Under the pieces are notes generated by a model. It was not told where the DNA came from and did not search any database. It worked only from the letters and a program-made list of their open reading frames with translations. Positions 34,744-46,559 of a DNA stretch of 64,000 nt are shown here, in pieces. Positions within the stretch are counted from its first letter, which is position 1; every line of letters starts with the position of its first letter. The position numbers were made by a program, and so were the translations under genes. This DNA is from Coprinellus micaceus (taxonomy: Eukaryota; Basidiomycota; Agaricomycetes; Agaricales; Psathyrellaceae): the NCBI GenBank assembly GCA_951394405.1, contig OX596345.1:1860001-1924000 (forward strand), written 5' to 3'.

Positions 34744-36198
34744 TTAGGCAACCTTCGTCAAACTCCAAATCCTGGCATAGCTATCTCCACTGCCTGTCGC
34801 CAACAAGTCGTTGGCGCTGTTGAGGTCTAGCGATATCACGCTGTTCTTGTGTCCCTGCAACATCAGCTGCAGCACCGCTGTGTTCGAATCCCACACATGG
34901 ACACATCGGTCCTTGCTTCCACTAACCACCCATCGGCTATCGCTTGACATCGACACACTCAGGACATAGTCCTTGTGCCCAATGAAGTCCATGACGCAAG
35001 GCGACCCTCCGATCGTTCCTCCCACTTTCCTGTCAGGGTCGACCTTTCCACCACGCGATGGAGGACCGCCACGCTCGCGATCAACACCAGGACGCCCTCC
35101 CCTTCCACCAAGATGGCTCACATCCCACAGCTTCAACGTCTTGTCCAGACTGCCGGTCACCAGCCCCTTCCCATCGGGGGTGAAAGCCACGCTGTACACG
35201 CTGTTGCCGTGCCCCCTCAGCATCTCGACCAAATGCCCAGACGCCACATCCCAAATCCTGATAACGTTATCCAGGCTTCCAGCTGCCACCAGGTCGGCTC
35301 TGGGGCTAATGGCCACACTGGTAACACCGGCGTCCGTGCTGGGATCAACGACGTCCACGATGGTGAAGACCTTGCAGGTGTTGTCTTGCATGTCCCAGAT
35401 TCTGGTTGTGCGGTCGCCAGATCCAGAGACGATCAGTCGGCCATCGAGCGAGAAGTCCAAGGAATAGATCTCTTGCTGGTGACCATCGTAAGTGTTCCGA
35501 ATGCCCCGGTTGGCGATATCCCAGATGCGAATCTTACGGTCTTCGGCACCGGTGGCCAGGAGCTTGCCGTCGGGGCTGAAGCGCACGCTACGAATGTACA
35601 GGTCCCCTGTATGGGCGTCGCTGTCGTGGACGAGCTCGCAGACCTTCTGGCCCGTGACAGTATCGAAGATTTGGGCCGTTTGGTTGCATCCTGTGGCCAA
35701 ATATCTCCCGTCTTGCGAGAACTGAACGCAACACACGACACTCGTGTGAGCAAACGAGTGGACAAGGTTGATATCTAGCTGGCGCTTGATCTTGGGGTTG
35801 AAGGCTGCAAACCAATCACTGCCCTCTCGTTTGAATTCCTGGGGTACGTTGTGGAACGAGAACTCTTCAGCGATTCCCGCAGATGGTGGAGATACTAATG
35901 CATCAGATTTAGGTGGGGCAGACCCTGAGGTGCTGGGGTTGGGTGGGAGTGCTGGCATGGGGAACGCAGGGGGTGGGGCCCCACCGCCACCTCCGCGACC
36001 TGCTGGATCTGGAGGGTATGACTGACCGCCTGGGCCGGAAGGTGGATATAGAGCATGTGACGCAGGCAAACGGGGTGTCGAGACAAAAGGTTGGTCTCCT
36101 AGCCCATCATACTATGAGCTATAGCTCAAAGGCATAGCCTAATTATCGCTGCTCACCTGATGGATCCCTCTTCTTCATCCTCTTCGGATCACGCTGAT
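33982..36198. repeat. Segmental duplication, copy A (full TUP1 locus part)
   Basis: Similarity to 51890-54022 in the same orientation starts at 'acccactga' (33982) and ends at 'gatcacgctgat' (36198). It covers the 3' flank of TUP1, all WD40 coding sequence, the linker and the intron at 36099-36156, but not the N-terminal exons. The WD40 part is about 98% identical; the 3' flank is clearly more diverged with indels. Confidence 0.85.
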
Positions 36199-36926
36199 CC
36201 GTCAGTCGGTCCAACTCTCTCTCCCTTTGCTGGTCCATGTCATAATCTCGGGGAGGCGCCCTCGACGGAGGTTCGCCCCCTCTACCCCCGACGCCCCGTG
36301 GGTCCTGCAGTTCCTTGGCCCTGCCATCCAGCGGCAGATCGCGCGATCGCCCATTGCTACTGTGTGGTGGGAGCTCATTGTATGGCGCTATACTGCTACT
36401 GGGGTTGTTGATGGAGTCGTTCGTGTTGGCGCCGCCACTTGCCCCCGAGTTGCTCGGGAGACTATGGATGCCCAGTGGCCCTGTGGGGTGCGTTTGGTGT
36501 CGAACAGCCGCGAGCTCAGACCTTAGTCGCTGTATTTCATCCTCATAGTCCCGCCGAATCTTGGTTTGCTGGCTCTCTAGCTCGTATACTGTTCGCCGGA
36601 TGCTGTTGAGTTCGGTTATTTGGGCGTTCACTGCAGCAACGAGAGTTTAGGCTAAGGTTTGAATACAAAGGCGCGTCAAACATACGTTTGACCTCGATAT
36701 CATCCTTCTGGGACTTGACGTGCTCGACCTCTGCGGCAACGTTGTCGAACTCGAGCTTGATAGCGTCAAAGGCCTCATTGAGGCGGGGAGGACATGGGGG
36801 CGCTGGGGCCTGGGCGGTGGCCGAGCGAGCTGTTGGTTGAAGGCTGCGGTGCTGTTCCAAACGATGAGCAAGGATATGGAGGGGGAGAGGGAGCTTACTC
36901 ACATTGTATATGGAACTACCAGACAT
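34744..36926 (-). CDS. TUP1: General transcriptional corepressor Tup1
   Basis: Nuclear corepressor that works with Ssn6/Cyc8. The start is the ATG at 36926 (MSGSSIYN), with an intron to about 36851. Then comes the Tup_N tetramerisation coiled coil (NEAFDAIKLEFDNVAAEVEH, then a second intron near 36632-36685 and VNAQITELNSIRRTVYELES). A disordered linker rich in Pro, Ser and Asn follows to DPSG, then the intron at 36099-36156. The seven-bladed WD40 propeller runs from FNPKIKRQLDINLVH to ARIWSLTKVA, with repeats ending in IWD, such as KIRIWD, TRIWD, IRIWD and LKLWD. A Gly/Arg/Pro insert (GGRGGRPGVDRERGGPPSRG) lies between blades 5 and 6, as in other fungal Tup1. Length and domain order are normal. 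A WD40-only copy lies at 52615-53925. Confidence 0.93.
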
Positions 36927-39013
36927 GGGGTTGGTGGAAAAGAAAAAGGGGTTTGTGGGTGCTTGCGTGGCAAAACAACCATCCATCTCCATCTTGCCGC
37001 CGGTACCCTTTTTGGTTGCATTATGTCATGCCCAGAACCCCGATCACGAGGCCACGTTCCAGGAACCCGGGGCGAACTGCTACCATCGAGCCACCAGTTT
37101 CCGGGTATTCGGTGGGGGGAGGCGGAGGAGGGATGGAGTGGGAGAGAAGGAAACGGGGGAGGGAAGGCTGGAAGGGAGCCTGGAAACTCAGGGCGTAGTA
37201 GATAGGAGCAACAATGCTTATCACTCCTGTCGATAGATCGTATTCATCGAGGCCAAATTAAGCCTTCAGAGACCACAGTCGATCTGCAATGCCTCCAAAG
37301 GTAACTACTTGGTAGATCATCAACCGTGAATGTATTTCTCGGCTTTGGTTGGGCCGGCCTTCCCGAGCTAGGAAGGCACACGATTGACATTATTACAAGA
37401 ATTAATGGAGCCCTGGTTTTTTTTTTCGTGCTCCGTATTAGCTAGTGGAGATAGTGGACCTCAGAGTGCCTCTTCCAAGACTTCCACCTATAGCCACACT
37501 CCAATTTCCTCTGCACCCTCCTGCACCCTCCCGCTATCAGCGCCTATTTTGACTCGTGAGAATATTCTGTCCAAGTTCAGTTTCGGAAGCAATTTGCGGC
37601 CGCCTCCTTGCGCTTGAACCACCATCACCCTGCTGGGGGGGTCCAATTTGGATTCAGATTCACCAAGACTAGCCTACGTCTAAGCTCAGGCGATCTCGTT
37701 CCGTGAAGGTTGGGACCACACGTTCCCGCCTCTCTGCAGACGCACGCTAACACGCGACGAAAGACAAGACATTGTGTGTTGGCGGTATTTTCCCAGCGAG
37801 GCGACATATCTTCGACCTTTCACCATGCATTCCCTGAGCTGATGTTGCAACTGGGGGCTCCTATTGGACCATGGCTGGATATCTGGAGGACCACACCCTA
37901 ATTCTCCCCATAGCGGCCAAACCGTTGATTCGGAGTAGGTTTGGGCTTCCTAACATTCCGTCACTTCCCTCTATGGCGAAACCTTGGGACCCTCTTGATG
38001 TTTTCGGCACATTTCCATCCCATTGGCTTTGGCATATGTGCCTCTTCTTTCATTGGGGGAAGCTTTCCTTACGGCGACCTTTCCAGAAGAATACAACAAT
38101 ACGATGGCCAACGCGTTCATCAATATTAATGGGCCGTCCTACCACCACGGGTTGGCAACCAGGGCGAAAGTGGAGGCCTCACCGCACGCAGTGTTAGACC
38201 TCTGTAGAGGCGCCTTTACTCTCAACAAGTCGCGACAGGAGAGTACGTTATCTTCCGCCTGGGATCTTAGCCTACCACCCCAGCTAATATCATCGTACAA
38301 TCATTGTAGGTCAACCGTCGCAAGTGTGGGTGGGCCCGTGATCAGCGCTTCAAAGAAGTCGGGAATCAGAATCAAGAAGGCCTTCAAAGCGATATTCCAT
38401 CGGGGCAAGAAGGATAAGAACCAGGACGCTTGACCGGGCACTGGGGATGCAACACGCGGGCTATTCCCACCTCATCACTTCGAAGGAGTTCGCGGTGTCC
38501 ATATAGGAGCGGTACGCTCTTTGCAAATGAAGCATCACGACGAAGTCAATACAGCAAGTCCCTCTGTCGCGGGGTTCTGCGACGAAGTACTCCGCTCAAC
38601 GAGAGCACCTTCCCCGCACTCTCGCCCCATGTTTCTCATGGATGTGAGTAAGAACCTTACGAATAGTCCCGTTGCATCATGCTTCTAACTCTATCTCAGC
38701 GGTACAAGGGCAATTCTAAGATGTATAGAATCGCGTGCTGTACAGTCGCCTTGTGGGTTTTACGGCAGTTTATCTGCATGTCACAGCACTATCCGATCTT
38801 GACCGCATTGGCTCGAGTCTCGTCCTCTGACACAAAACTTCATCCTTCTAACAGGCTCGAGATTCTGATATGCCTCGACCTGCCGCCGTGGCCGCCCTTT
38901 TCGCATCGCAAACTGTCTCAAACGCGACTTCTTCTCACCCCATCGGGAACGCTGATACTGTTCTCTGGTGGGGAAGGCAGAAGCGCTCTTATTAATATAG
39001 GATCCTGGAGCGC
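36927..39013. other. Intergenic, only weak ORFs
   Basis: About 2.1 kb holding the TUP1 promoter and upstream sequence of the first M43 gene. An open frame at about 38103-38433 ends with a Lys/Arg-rich stretch (SASKKSGIRIKKAFKAIF). Its only long start is non-ATG and a plausible splice would shift its frame, so I do not call it a gene. Nothing else recognisable. Confidence 0.4.
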
Positions 39014-39020
39014 TTAAATA
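39014..39020 (+). promoter_or_regulatory. TATA-like TTAAATA of M43 gene 1
   Basis: TTAAATACCCAGG, 89 nt before the ATG. M43 gene 4 has a similar TTAAATACCTGGG at 45029, suggesting a common promoter origin. Confidence 0.5.
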
Positions 39021-39102
39021 CCCAGGAGGCTGGTAGAATCGTTCAGCCGGCTAAACTTCTGCGCCTTGGCTACTTCCTTCCCTTTCCCCCTTCGCACTGA
39101 TC

Positions 39103-40434
39103 ATGCTCTTCTCGAAGTTCGTCGCACTCTCCGTCCTCCTTGGTTTCTCATCCGTCTGGGCGGCGCCACCGCTACTTCATAGGTTCGTTGGTTAAATTTG
39201 TGTTCTGTTTGGCCAAATATGTGTACATATAGTAACGTATTCTGACGTTGTGGTTTTCCGTTTTTAGGGGATGTGGAAACGTCGCTTCGGACGCCGAGGT
39301 GCTCAAGGCGGAGAAATCGTTCAGGGCTCGTAAGGTCGTCCCGGCGCCCAACGAGCGTACTGCCCAGACCCCTATCAAGGCTAGAGATTATGTTGCATCC
39401 TTGGTTGATCAACGCGCTGATCTCGTTCCCGTTACAGGTGTTCTGGCACGTTATCACTGAGGGCCCTCTTGGCAATGTCTCGTAAGTGCCATCTCCATCT
39501 CCATCTCAATCTCAATCTCGGGATCTTAATCTCAGTTGCATCGTATCCAGCGACACCCAAATCGCGGACCAAATATCTGTAATCAACGCGGCTTACGCCA
39601 GCACCGGTGTCTCGTATGAGCTCGCTGAGACTCAACGCATCGACAACTCGACTTTGTTCCACAAAGTTGGCCCGGAGAATGTCTACCAGGATGAAATGAA
39701 AGGTGCTTTGCGCCAGGGTAACGCGTACGATCTTAACATCTACAGCGTAGCGTAAGTCCCCACTCCCTTAGTACCAGCTTCATTGGCTAAGGAGCGCCCC
39801 TCACTTCAGGTTCGACGATGACGAGAATTACGGACTGTTGGGGTATGCCACCTTCCCTTGGGACTACGAGTCCTTCCCCAAAGACGACGGCGTTGTAATC
39901 CACTATGACTCCATCCCTGGAGGTGACTTCTACCCCTATAACCTTGGCCATGTGAGTGGTATTTCTTGGGCGCTCGGTGATTGTATTTGAGACCTTGTAC
40001 TCAACTGCGATTCTCGTAGACCCTCACGCACGAGATCGGTCATTGGGTCGGTCTCTGGCACACATTCCAAGGTGGTTGTGGGAGCGTCGGTGACAGCGTA
40101 GACGACACCCCTGCTGAGTCCGGCCCCGCGTACGGTTGCCCAGTCGGTCGCGATTCCTGCCGCAACCTCCCTGGATTGGACCCCATTCGTAAGTAAAAAT
40201 CTCCGTAGTCTACCGGAGGCGCTGACTGGTTGAGGTCATTTCTCAGACAACTACATGGACTACTCCGATGATGCATGCATGACGGAATTCACTCCTGGAC
40301 AGACCGACCGCCTGACCACTGCGATTGCGACCTACCGAACTGTCGCCCCTGCACCAGAGCCTGAGCCTGAGGTCCCAGCTCCTGAACCCGAAGTCCCTGC
40401 TCCCGAGCCGGAAGCGCCTGCGGAGGAGGCCTAA
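39103..40434 (+). CDS. Secreted M43 metalloprotease, copy 1
   Basis: Pappalysin-like zinc endopeptidase, about 311 residues, secreted ([20 protein letters not shown]). Order: propeptide [41 protein letters not shown], the active site [11 protein letters not shown] at 40029-40061 with three His ligands and catalytic Glu, and the Met-turn [14 protein letters not shown]. Six introns fall at positions shared with copies 2-4. The intron after PIK (near 39375-39435) starts with GC if aligned with the paralogues (AAG|GCTAGA), or uses a weaker GT at a shifted site. Unique to this copy is a C-terminal tail of repeated [12 protein letters not shown], about 29 residues. First of a tandem array of four. 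Confidence 0.88.
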
Positions 40435-40734
40435 ATCTAAGGAACCGAGGAGATCTTATTTGAAGGACATCATTATTTGATCCATCGTCAGACAATGGAC
40501 CAGGAGTGGACAATTCTTCATGTATATTGACAATTCCGGTAGAGTTGCATTCACCCGAACTTTGTCCTCCCCGGGACAACCCGTCAGACGTGATTCCCAG
40601 ACAGGCTACAAACGTGTCTTCTGATCGTGTCCCTCGCCACCGCCATACCCGTCCCTTGTCTGCCCGCCATCTTCTCGGTCATTTGTTATGTGCTGCTCAC
40701 AGGAGGGGGTCTACCCCAGCAGGTCCCTTGAGAG

Positions 40735-40742
40735 TATAAATA
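40735..40742 (+). promoter_or_regulatory. TATA box of M43 gene 2
   Basis: TATAAATA, 48 nt before the ATG at 40783, in the 348-bp interval after copy 1. Confidence 0.55.
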
Positions 40743-40782
40743 CGTGCCGTATTGACCCCTAATACCCCTACTTGCAGCGATC

Positions 40783-41975
40783 ATGCACCTTTCTACCTCG
40801 ATCACTCTGTCTTTCTTCCTCGGCGCTGCATCGGTCTGGGCGAGGTGCGTGTTCCTCCTTACCTTTACGATCCACTGTTGTGTTTTGACGCTAGTTTGGC
40901 AGAGGATGTGCAACTCTTCGCTCTCAAGCTGAAGTCTTGGATGCGCAAAGGTCATTTTTAGCGCGTAAGGCGGTCGCTCCGTCGACGTCTTTGGAACGCA
41001 AGGCCCCAACTCCCATTAAGGTAATGGTGTTTACTATTCTGCGTCAGGGGTAGTATTAATAGTCCCCCTCAGGTTTATTTTCATGTTATAAGCAAGGATG
41101 GCACCCCTAGAGGCGGAAATGTCAGGTAAAGGGCCCACCACTCGACAAACTACGTTTCATTCTGAACGCTCCGTCGCAGCGACAACGTAGTTGAGACCCA
41201 AGTCCGCACCCTTAACACTCCATATTACACTACCGGCCTCACTTTCGAACTCGGCGGAATTGATCGCACCGTGAACGCCACACTGTTTGCCAAGGCTGGT
41301 CCTGGCGGCGTCTGGCAAACTGAAATGAAGACAGCTCTGCGTAAAGGGGGCGTTTACGATCTCAACGTCTATAGCGTTGGGTGAGCCCCACCCTTTCTTG
41401 GTTCATGCTATGAAATTTGCTAACGGTCCCGTTCGGTGCTTCAGGTTTGAGGATGAAGACCTCAAGGGTATTTCTGGGTATGCAACTTACCCTTGGGAGT
41501 ACGAGGCAAACCCTCGAGACGATGGTGTCGTCCTCAACTATATGACCTTGCCTGGAGGGTCGTTCATCGGTCATAACTTCGGGCATGTGGGTCGTCCCGG
41601 CGCTCTCTTATTCTCTGGGGGCTCACTTAGATTACTCTCAGATTCTCACCCATGAGGCTGGTCACTGGCTTGGCCTCTGGCACACATTCGAAGGCGGATG
41701 TGATGGTGTCGGAGACGGTGTAGCCGATACCCCTGCGGAGGCAAGTGCCGGCTTCGGTTGCCCAAATCTCAGGGATTCGTGCCCCGATCAGCCTGGGAGA
41801 GATCCTATTGGTAAGCTCAAGGGGAATATTTAAATGACGACGGAGATCTGACGAATGAATAACAGAGAATTTCATGGACGAGTCTGATGATGGGTGCAAA
41901 TGGAGGTTTAGCGCTGGTCAGTCAGAACATATACATGCATCAATTGCAGCGTACCGCACGGTCAACGAAACGTAA
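40783..41975 (+). CDS. Secreted M43 metalloprotease, copy 2
   Basis: Signal peptide [20 protein letters not shown]; exon 1 ends within an Arg codon and joins [18 protein letters not shown], the cognate of the propeptide start in the other copies. Then [32 protein letters not shown] and [14 protein letters not shown]. The active-site helix [11 protein letters not shown] lies at 41651-41683 with all catalytic residues, followed by [16 protein letters not shown]. The Met-turn exon reads [10 protein letters not shown], so the usual Tyr after Asp is Glu. It ends AAYRTVNET. This is the most diverged of the four tandem copies but it looks intact. Confidence 0.86.
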
Positions 41976-42961
41976 AAAGGAGAGTGAGCCCCACCGAGGT
42001 TCCCTATAGCTCCCAGGGAGTCCAACGCTCGTGGAAGGTATGGGAAGGCACGGTAACTACTAGTGGAGAAACATCGCATCCGCCTTCCCCCCTCCGATCT
42101 CTTCCTTTGCATTTAGTACGAATGGACTTCTTCCTGTGTAATGTGCGTTCCCACGAGCCTCTTGGGAGTAGCACCTGTGGTAGGAACCAAGCGGTCCTGT
42201 TCAACCGGCGAAAGCACTGTGAAAGCCGAATTGAATCGGCGCTTATTTAGACGCGTGGGACACATCAGAGTTTGTCATGATCGCCATGCTTTCCCCGCTT
42301 TCTCCTCTTTACCTTCAACATCAACTGGCACTTGAACCTACAGTCGCACCGATGTGAAAGGAACCACATACCCAATCCCGCCGATATAACTTCGCTATAC
42401 GTGGTACAACTAGCAGAGTGCGCCCGGGGACACCTCGCTGCATTGGCCCTACCTTGGGACCTGGTGATTGCTTGCATGATAGTCACATTTCGAGCCGCAT
42501 GCACTTCCTAAACATGGTTACGAGGAAGAACTTCGCCAACCTCATTGCTTGCAGTGCACATGCAAGAAAGGGCGATGTTGGCCGCTTGTCACGACCACTG
42601 CACCTCGAAATTCTGGGCGGGGTCACACGAACTGATTCGACCAGGAGGTGATTTGGTTCCTTGGGGGCATTCGTTCTCTCGTTGCTTATCTGGTACGTAA
42701 CCCATCGACTCAAACCCAGCGTTTATCTGTCACCGGGGGCAGTTTCACGACCTCTCCGCTGCCCGCCTTGTGCAGAGTCCTCGCGGTAGCTCCGAAGCGA
42801 AGCAGGCTTCCGGAGCCACATCGCGTGTATCCCGCTCCCCATGGCCCCCGTCCTTCGCACGCCCAGGAGACGCGGCGACCCGGTACCGTTCAAATAGCTT
42901 GGGGGCTACTTCCCCATTTTACCCCAGTATTTCCTTCCGCTCAAGACCTCTCTCCGGCACC
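41976..42961. other. Intergenic between M43 copies 2 and 3
   Basis: 986 bp with short, unrecognised ORFs. A TATA-like 'tcaaatag' lies about 70 nt before the ATG of copy 3. No remnant of another protease copy seen. Confidence 0.45.
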
Positions 42962-44186
42962 ATGCTTTTGACGAAGATAGTCGCGCTGTCCCTTTCTTTT
43001 GCCACTGTGTGGGCCGCCCCTCCTCCACCCCAGAGGTCAGTGAAATGCCTTCTGCGGTCTCGCTTCTCTAACATTGGCCTACAAATTTCCAGAACGTGTG
43101 GAAATCACCTCACCAGCCCCGAGGTGCTGAAGGTCGAGAAAGCCTTCGCGGCGAGCAAAGCTGCACCTAAGTTCAAGGCCCTCAAAGCTAGCGGGCATAT
43201 CGAGGTGTGTTCTGGTTCCACTACCCTTCACGGTAGACACCCGATTTGACCCTAACTGCTCGCCCACCCCTAGGTTTACTGGCATGTTGTCAGCAAAGAT
43301 AGCACAGTCGCTGGTGGAAACATTCTGTACGAGACTTTCAATAATCAGACAGCCCAGCTCTCACCCATATGCCTCCCGTTCCTCAGCGATTCCCAGATTG
43401 CCTCCCAGATTGCGACGCTTAACGAAGCGTACTCCAGCACTGGGCTGTCTTTCACACTGGCAGGGGTCGACCGAGTAGTCAACGCAACTTGGTTCAACAA
43501 AGTTACCGACGGTACAAGGGAGCAAACTGAGATGAAAAACGCGTTGCGAATGGGCGGCGCATACGATCTCAACGTCTACAGCTCTGGGTACAGTTTTACA
43601 TCTTTCCGTCCACTAGCTATGTCTCATCAGCTGAGGCTAAATTGGACTTCCTTTTAGTTTCGTTGAAGATCCTCGCCGGCTCTTAGGCTACGCTACATGG
43701 CCATGGGACTACGCGACCAATCCTCGGAATGATGGAGTTGTGATTCACTTTGGGACCTTACCCGGCGGTAGTAACGTCCCTTACAACCTAGGACACGTAG
43801 GTGGCCTTTACCTTATCTAACATGGGCATGGAAAGGCTCACTGCTTCCTCAGACTCTGACACATGAGGCTGGTCACTGGGTTGGCCTACTCCACACATTC
43901 CAGGGCGGCTGCAACGGCGAGGGCGACCAGGTTGCTGATACCCCTCCGGAGGCAAGGCCTGCATTCGGGTGCGACATTGGACGCGATAGCTGCACTGCTG
44001 ATCTCCTTCCCGACCCTATTCGTAAGTTCTCTGGCATATATCTGAAACGAATTTCTCCGTCTTACGACTATTTCTCGATGTACAGATAACTTCATGGACT
44101 ATTCAGACGATTCCTGCATGACCGAGTTCACCGTGGGACAGGCCGAACGCCTAACCACCGCTATTGCCGCCTATCGAACCCAGTAG
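42962..44186 (+). CDS. Secreted M43 metalloprotease, copy 3
   Basis: Signal peptide [18 protein letters not shown], then APPPPQR and a propeptide start [18 protein letters not shown]. The body has [52 protein letters not shown], and the active site [11 protein letters not shown] at 43862-43894 (His/Glu/His/His intact). It continues [17 protein letters not shown], then [18 protein letters not shown], ending AAYRTQ. About 285 residues with the six-intron pattern of the array. It is closest to copy 4 in the active-site exon (both have DQV.DTPPE), suggesting these two arose by a later duplication. Confidence 0.89.
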
Positions 44187-45028
44187 CATCTGCTAAGTTG
44201 GGCTGAACGGTATTGGTCGTTGTAAGTATCCTAGTTATTAATTACTTGGCTTTCAACACAGCGGAGAAGATAGCGGTGAAGATAGCGCTCGCTCGGTCTT
44301 GTCCCCCCAGCTCCTGACTCCAAGGAGGAAGTACTCATGGATGATATATCCAGTGAGGCACTGTTTTCGTCGGTTCCCCGTGGCTGTTTGTTAAAAGGAC
44401 GAGCACTTTTCGTTAGGCGCCGGTGGACTGATCCGAGTCGAGTCCATCACAGACGCCGAACACAAACTAAGCCAAATAGTTGTTCATCGCCAGCAAATTG
44501 GCTCTCAGGGTGTCTGCAGCTTTTCCGCGTCTCCAACAACCACCCCGACTTGCGCATCGACATGCGTCCTCGACCGGAGGCCTACCTGAAGTCCCCGCCG
44601 TAAAAGAGGTATTTTCCATCTCGAGATCACTCAGACAAGTATCCATTCCGTCAGAACCCTGGTTACGCCGAAGAACAACGCAAATCTCGTACATGGGCTA
44701 CAATATCGGCATAGGGATTGGCGAAATACGGGATGAAACGCCTTGTCGGTGGCTACTAAGGGAGGAAGAGCGCTTTTGGGCCTGTTTTCGGTATTGCAGC
44801 AACAGGATAGCCGAGAGGCGGTTAACTTCGAGGACAGCACTCGCCCTTTCAAGGACCTCGAGGCTCTCATAGTCACGAACCACGTCTCTGGGGTGACTGA
44901 TGGTCTCGAGACACCTGCTGTGCAATCTTGAAATCAAGTCCCATTGGCCTGGCGAGCGGATGGCCAGATACCATGGCATCTGGTACGTATTCATGGCTCA
45001 GATGAAACCCAACCTCGACGAGCACCAT
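44187..45028. other. Intergenic between M43 copies 3 and 4
   Basis: No supported gene. An open frame at 44480-44872 translates to an Arg/Ala/Ser-rich start but lacks an ATG and homology. Confidence 0.45.
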
Positions 45029-45035
45029 TTAAATA
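45029..45035 (+). promoter_or_regulatory. TATA-like TTAAATA of M43 gene 4
   Basis: TTAAATACCTGGG, 79 nt upstream of the ATG at 45108, similar to the element of copy 1. Confidence 0.5.
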
Positions 45036-45107
45036 CCTGGGCCCTGTCGACTTAACTTCGGCAAACAGCACTTCAACACATTCTCGGAGCATTCTACTCC
45101 TCTCGCC

Positions 45108-46316
45108 ATGCTCTTCTCAACATTACTTGCTCTCTTTCTCAGCTCTGCTCTCGTCTGGGCCGCACCTCCACCCCTGGTAAGGTGGGTGGGATGTCCTCAC
45201 CGTACTGTATCCTAAGATGCTAACGATGGGCTTTCAATGCGCTAGAAACTGTGGCAGCACCCTTACCGGTGCTGAACTGCGAGAGGCGGAGGCATCTTTC
45301 GCATCACGCAAGGCAGCCCTGTCAGGCACTCAACTCAAGGCTGCCGCCGGGCCTATCAAGGTGATCAACCATATTTCAACCCAGTGGTGTAGCTTTCTGA
45401 AGGCTCCTGACCTGCCTCATAGGTGTTCTGGCACGTCATTAGCAAAGACACCACAGTTCCTGGTGGGAACGTCCCGTACGGTATTCAAACCCAACATGAT
45501 GATCCTACTATAACAACCTTCCCCGTGACAGTGACTCCCAGATCGCGGCCCAAATTTCCACCCTGAACGCGGCGTATAAGAACGCCAGCCTGACATTCGA
45601 GCTGGCGGGGACCGATAGAACTGTTGATGCGAATTGGTTCGACAAGGCCACAGACGGCACCATAGAGCAAACAGAGATGAAGACTGCCTTACGAAAGGGC
45701 GGGGTCCTTGATCTCAATGTCTACACTGTTAGGTATTCTTAACATCTACTGTAGTATGACCGGAACTGCGTCTGACTCTGTACCCTAGCTTCAAGGAGGA
45801 CCCGAGGAACCTTTTGGGCTATGCAACATGGCCATGGGACTACGCGGGGAATCCGCAAAACGATGGCGTTGTGATCCACTACGCAAGCGTGCCCGGAGGC
45901 GATCTCGCCCCCTTCAACCTTGGTCAGGTAAATAGCTCGTTCCTTTCCACAGGCTCTCTTCGGATGATAGAGCTCACACATCCCTCTCTCTCAGACCCTA
46001 ACGCACGAGGCAGGGCACTGGGTCGGGCTGTACCACACATTCCAGGGTGGTTGCGATGGTGAGGGTGACCAAGTTTCCGACACCCCTCCTGAACTGGAAC
46101 CCGCCTTTGGATGCCCCACCGGACTCAACACATGTACTGCCGATAAGTATGACGATCCGATCCGTGAGTCCTTGGCTACACAGCTCTGTCCTGGGTGTGG
46201 CTGAAACGTTGACAACAGATAACTTCATGGATTACACGGACGATTCTTGCATGTCCGAGTTCACATCCGGGCAGGTTGAGCGCCTGACTGCGCAAATTGC
46301 TGCGTACCGGACTTAG
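45108..46316 (+). CDS. Secreted M43 metalloprotease, copy 4
   Basis: Signal peptide [18 protein letters not shown]; then [55 protein letters not shown], and [20 protein letters not shown]. The active site [11 protein letters not shown] at 46014-46046 is complete, followed by [16 protein letters not shown] and [18 protein letters not shown], ending AAYRT. About 285 residues. Like copies 1-3 it probably digests extracellular protein for nutrition or interaction with other organisms. Substrate specificity cannot be read from the sequence. Confidence 0.89.
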
Positions 46317-46559
46317 GCGCCGGAGATACCTTTGACAGGGGCTCAGAATACGCAGGCCGTGAAGCCTGAGGCTCTAACCACTGTATATTTACGTCGCCTC
46401 TCTCTACCTATTTTTAATATTAACTTATTGTCATCTACGTTTGCCTTCTGCTGATTGGGAACTCAGTTCTGTCAATAACCACCACCAGGACGACGCAGGC
46501 GCAGAGACAAAGAAACGTATCATCCACAAGAATATATAGTATAACTACAACTTCCGCTA

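Noticed and set aside
34973..35778. Long plus-strand ORFs opposite TUP1 (and the same at 52844-53649)
   Set aside because: They are mirror frames of the WD40 coding sequence, repeated in both copies only because the sense strand is conserved.
38023..38433. ORF ending in a Lys/Arg-rich tail, considered as a third cationic-peptide gene
   Set aside because: The long frame starts at TTG, has no signal peptide, no shared promoter motif, and a good intron (donor near 38241) would shift the tail out of frame.
44480..44872. ORF whose start looks like a mitochondrial presequence
   Set aside because: No ATG at the start, no conserved domain after it, and no supporting splice structure.
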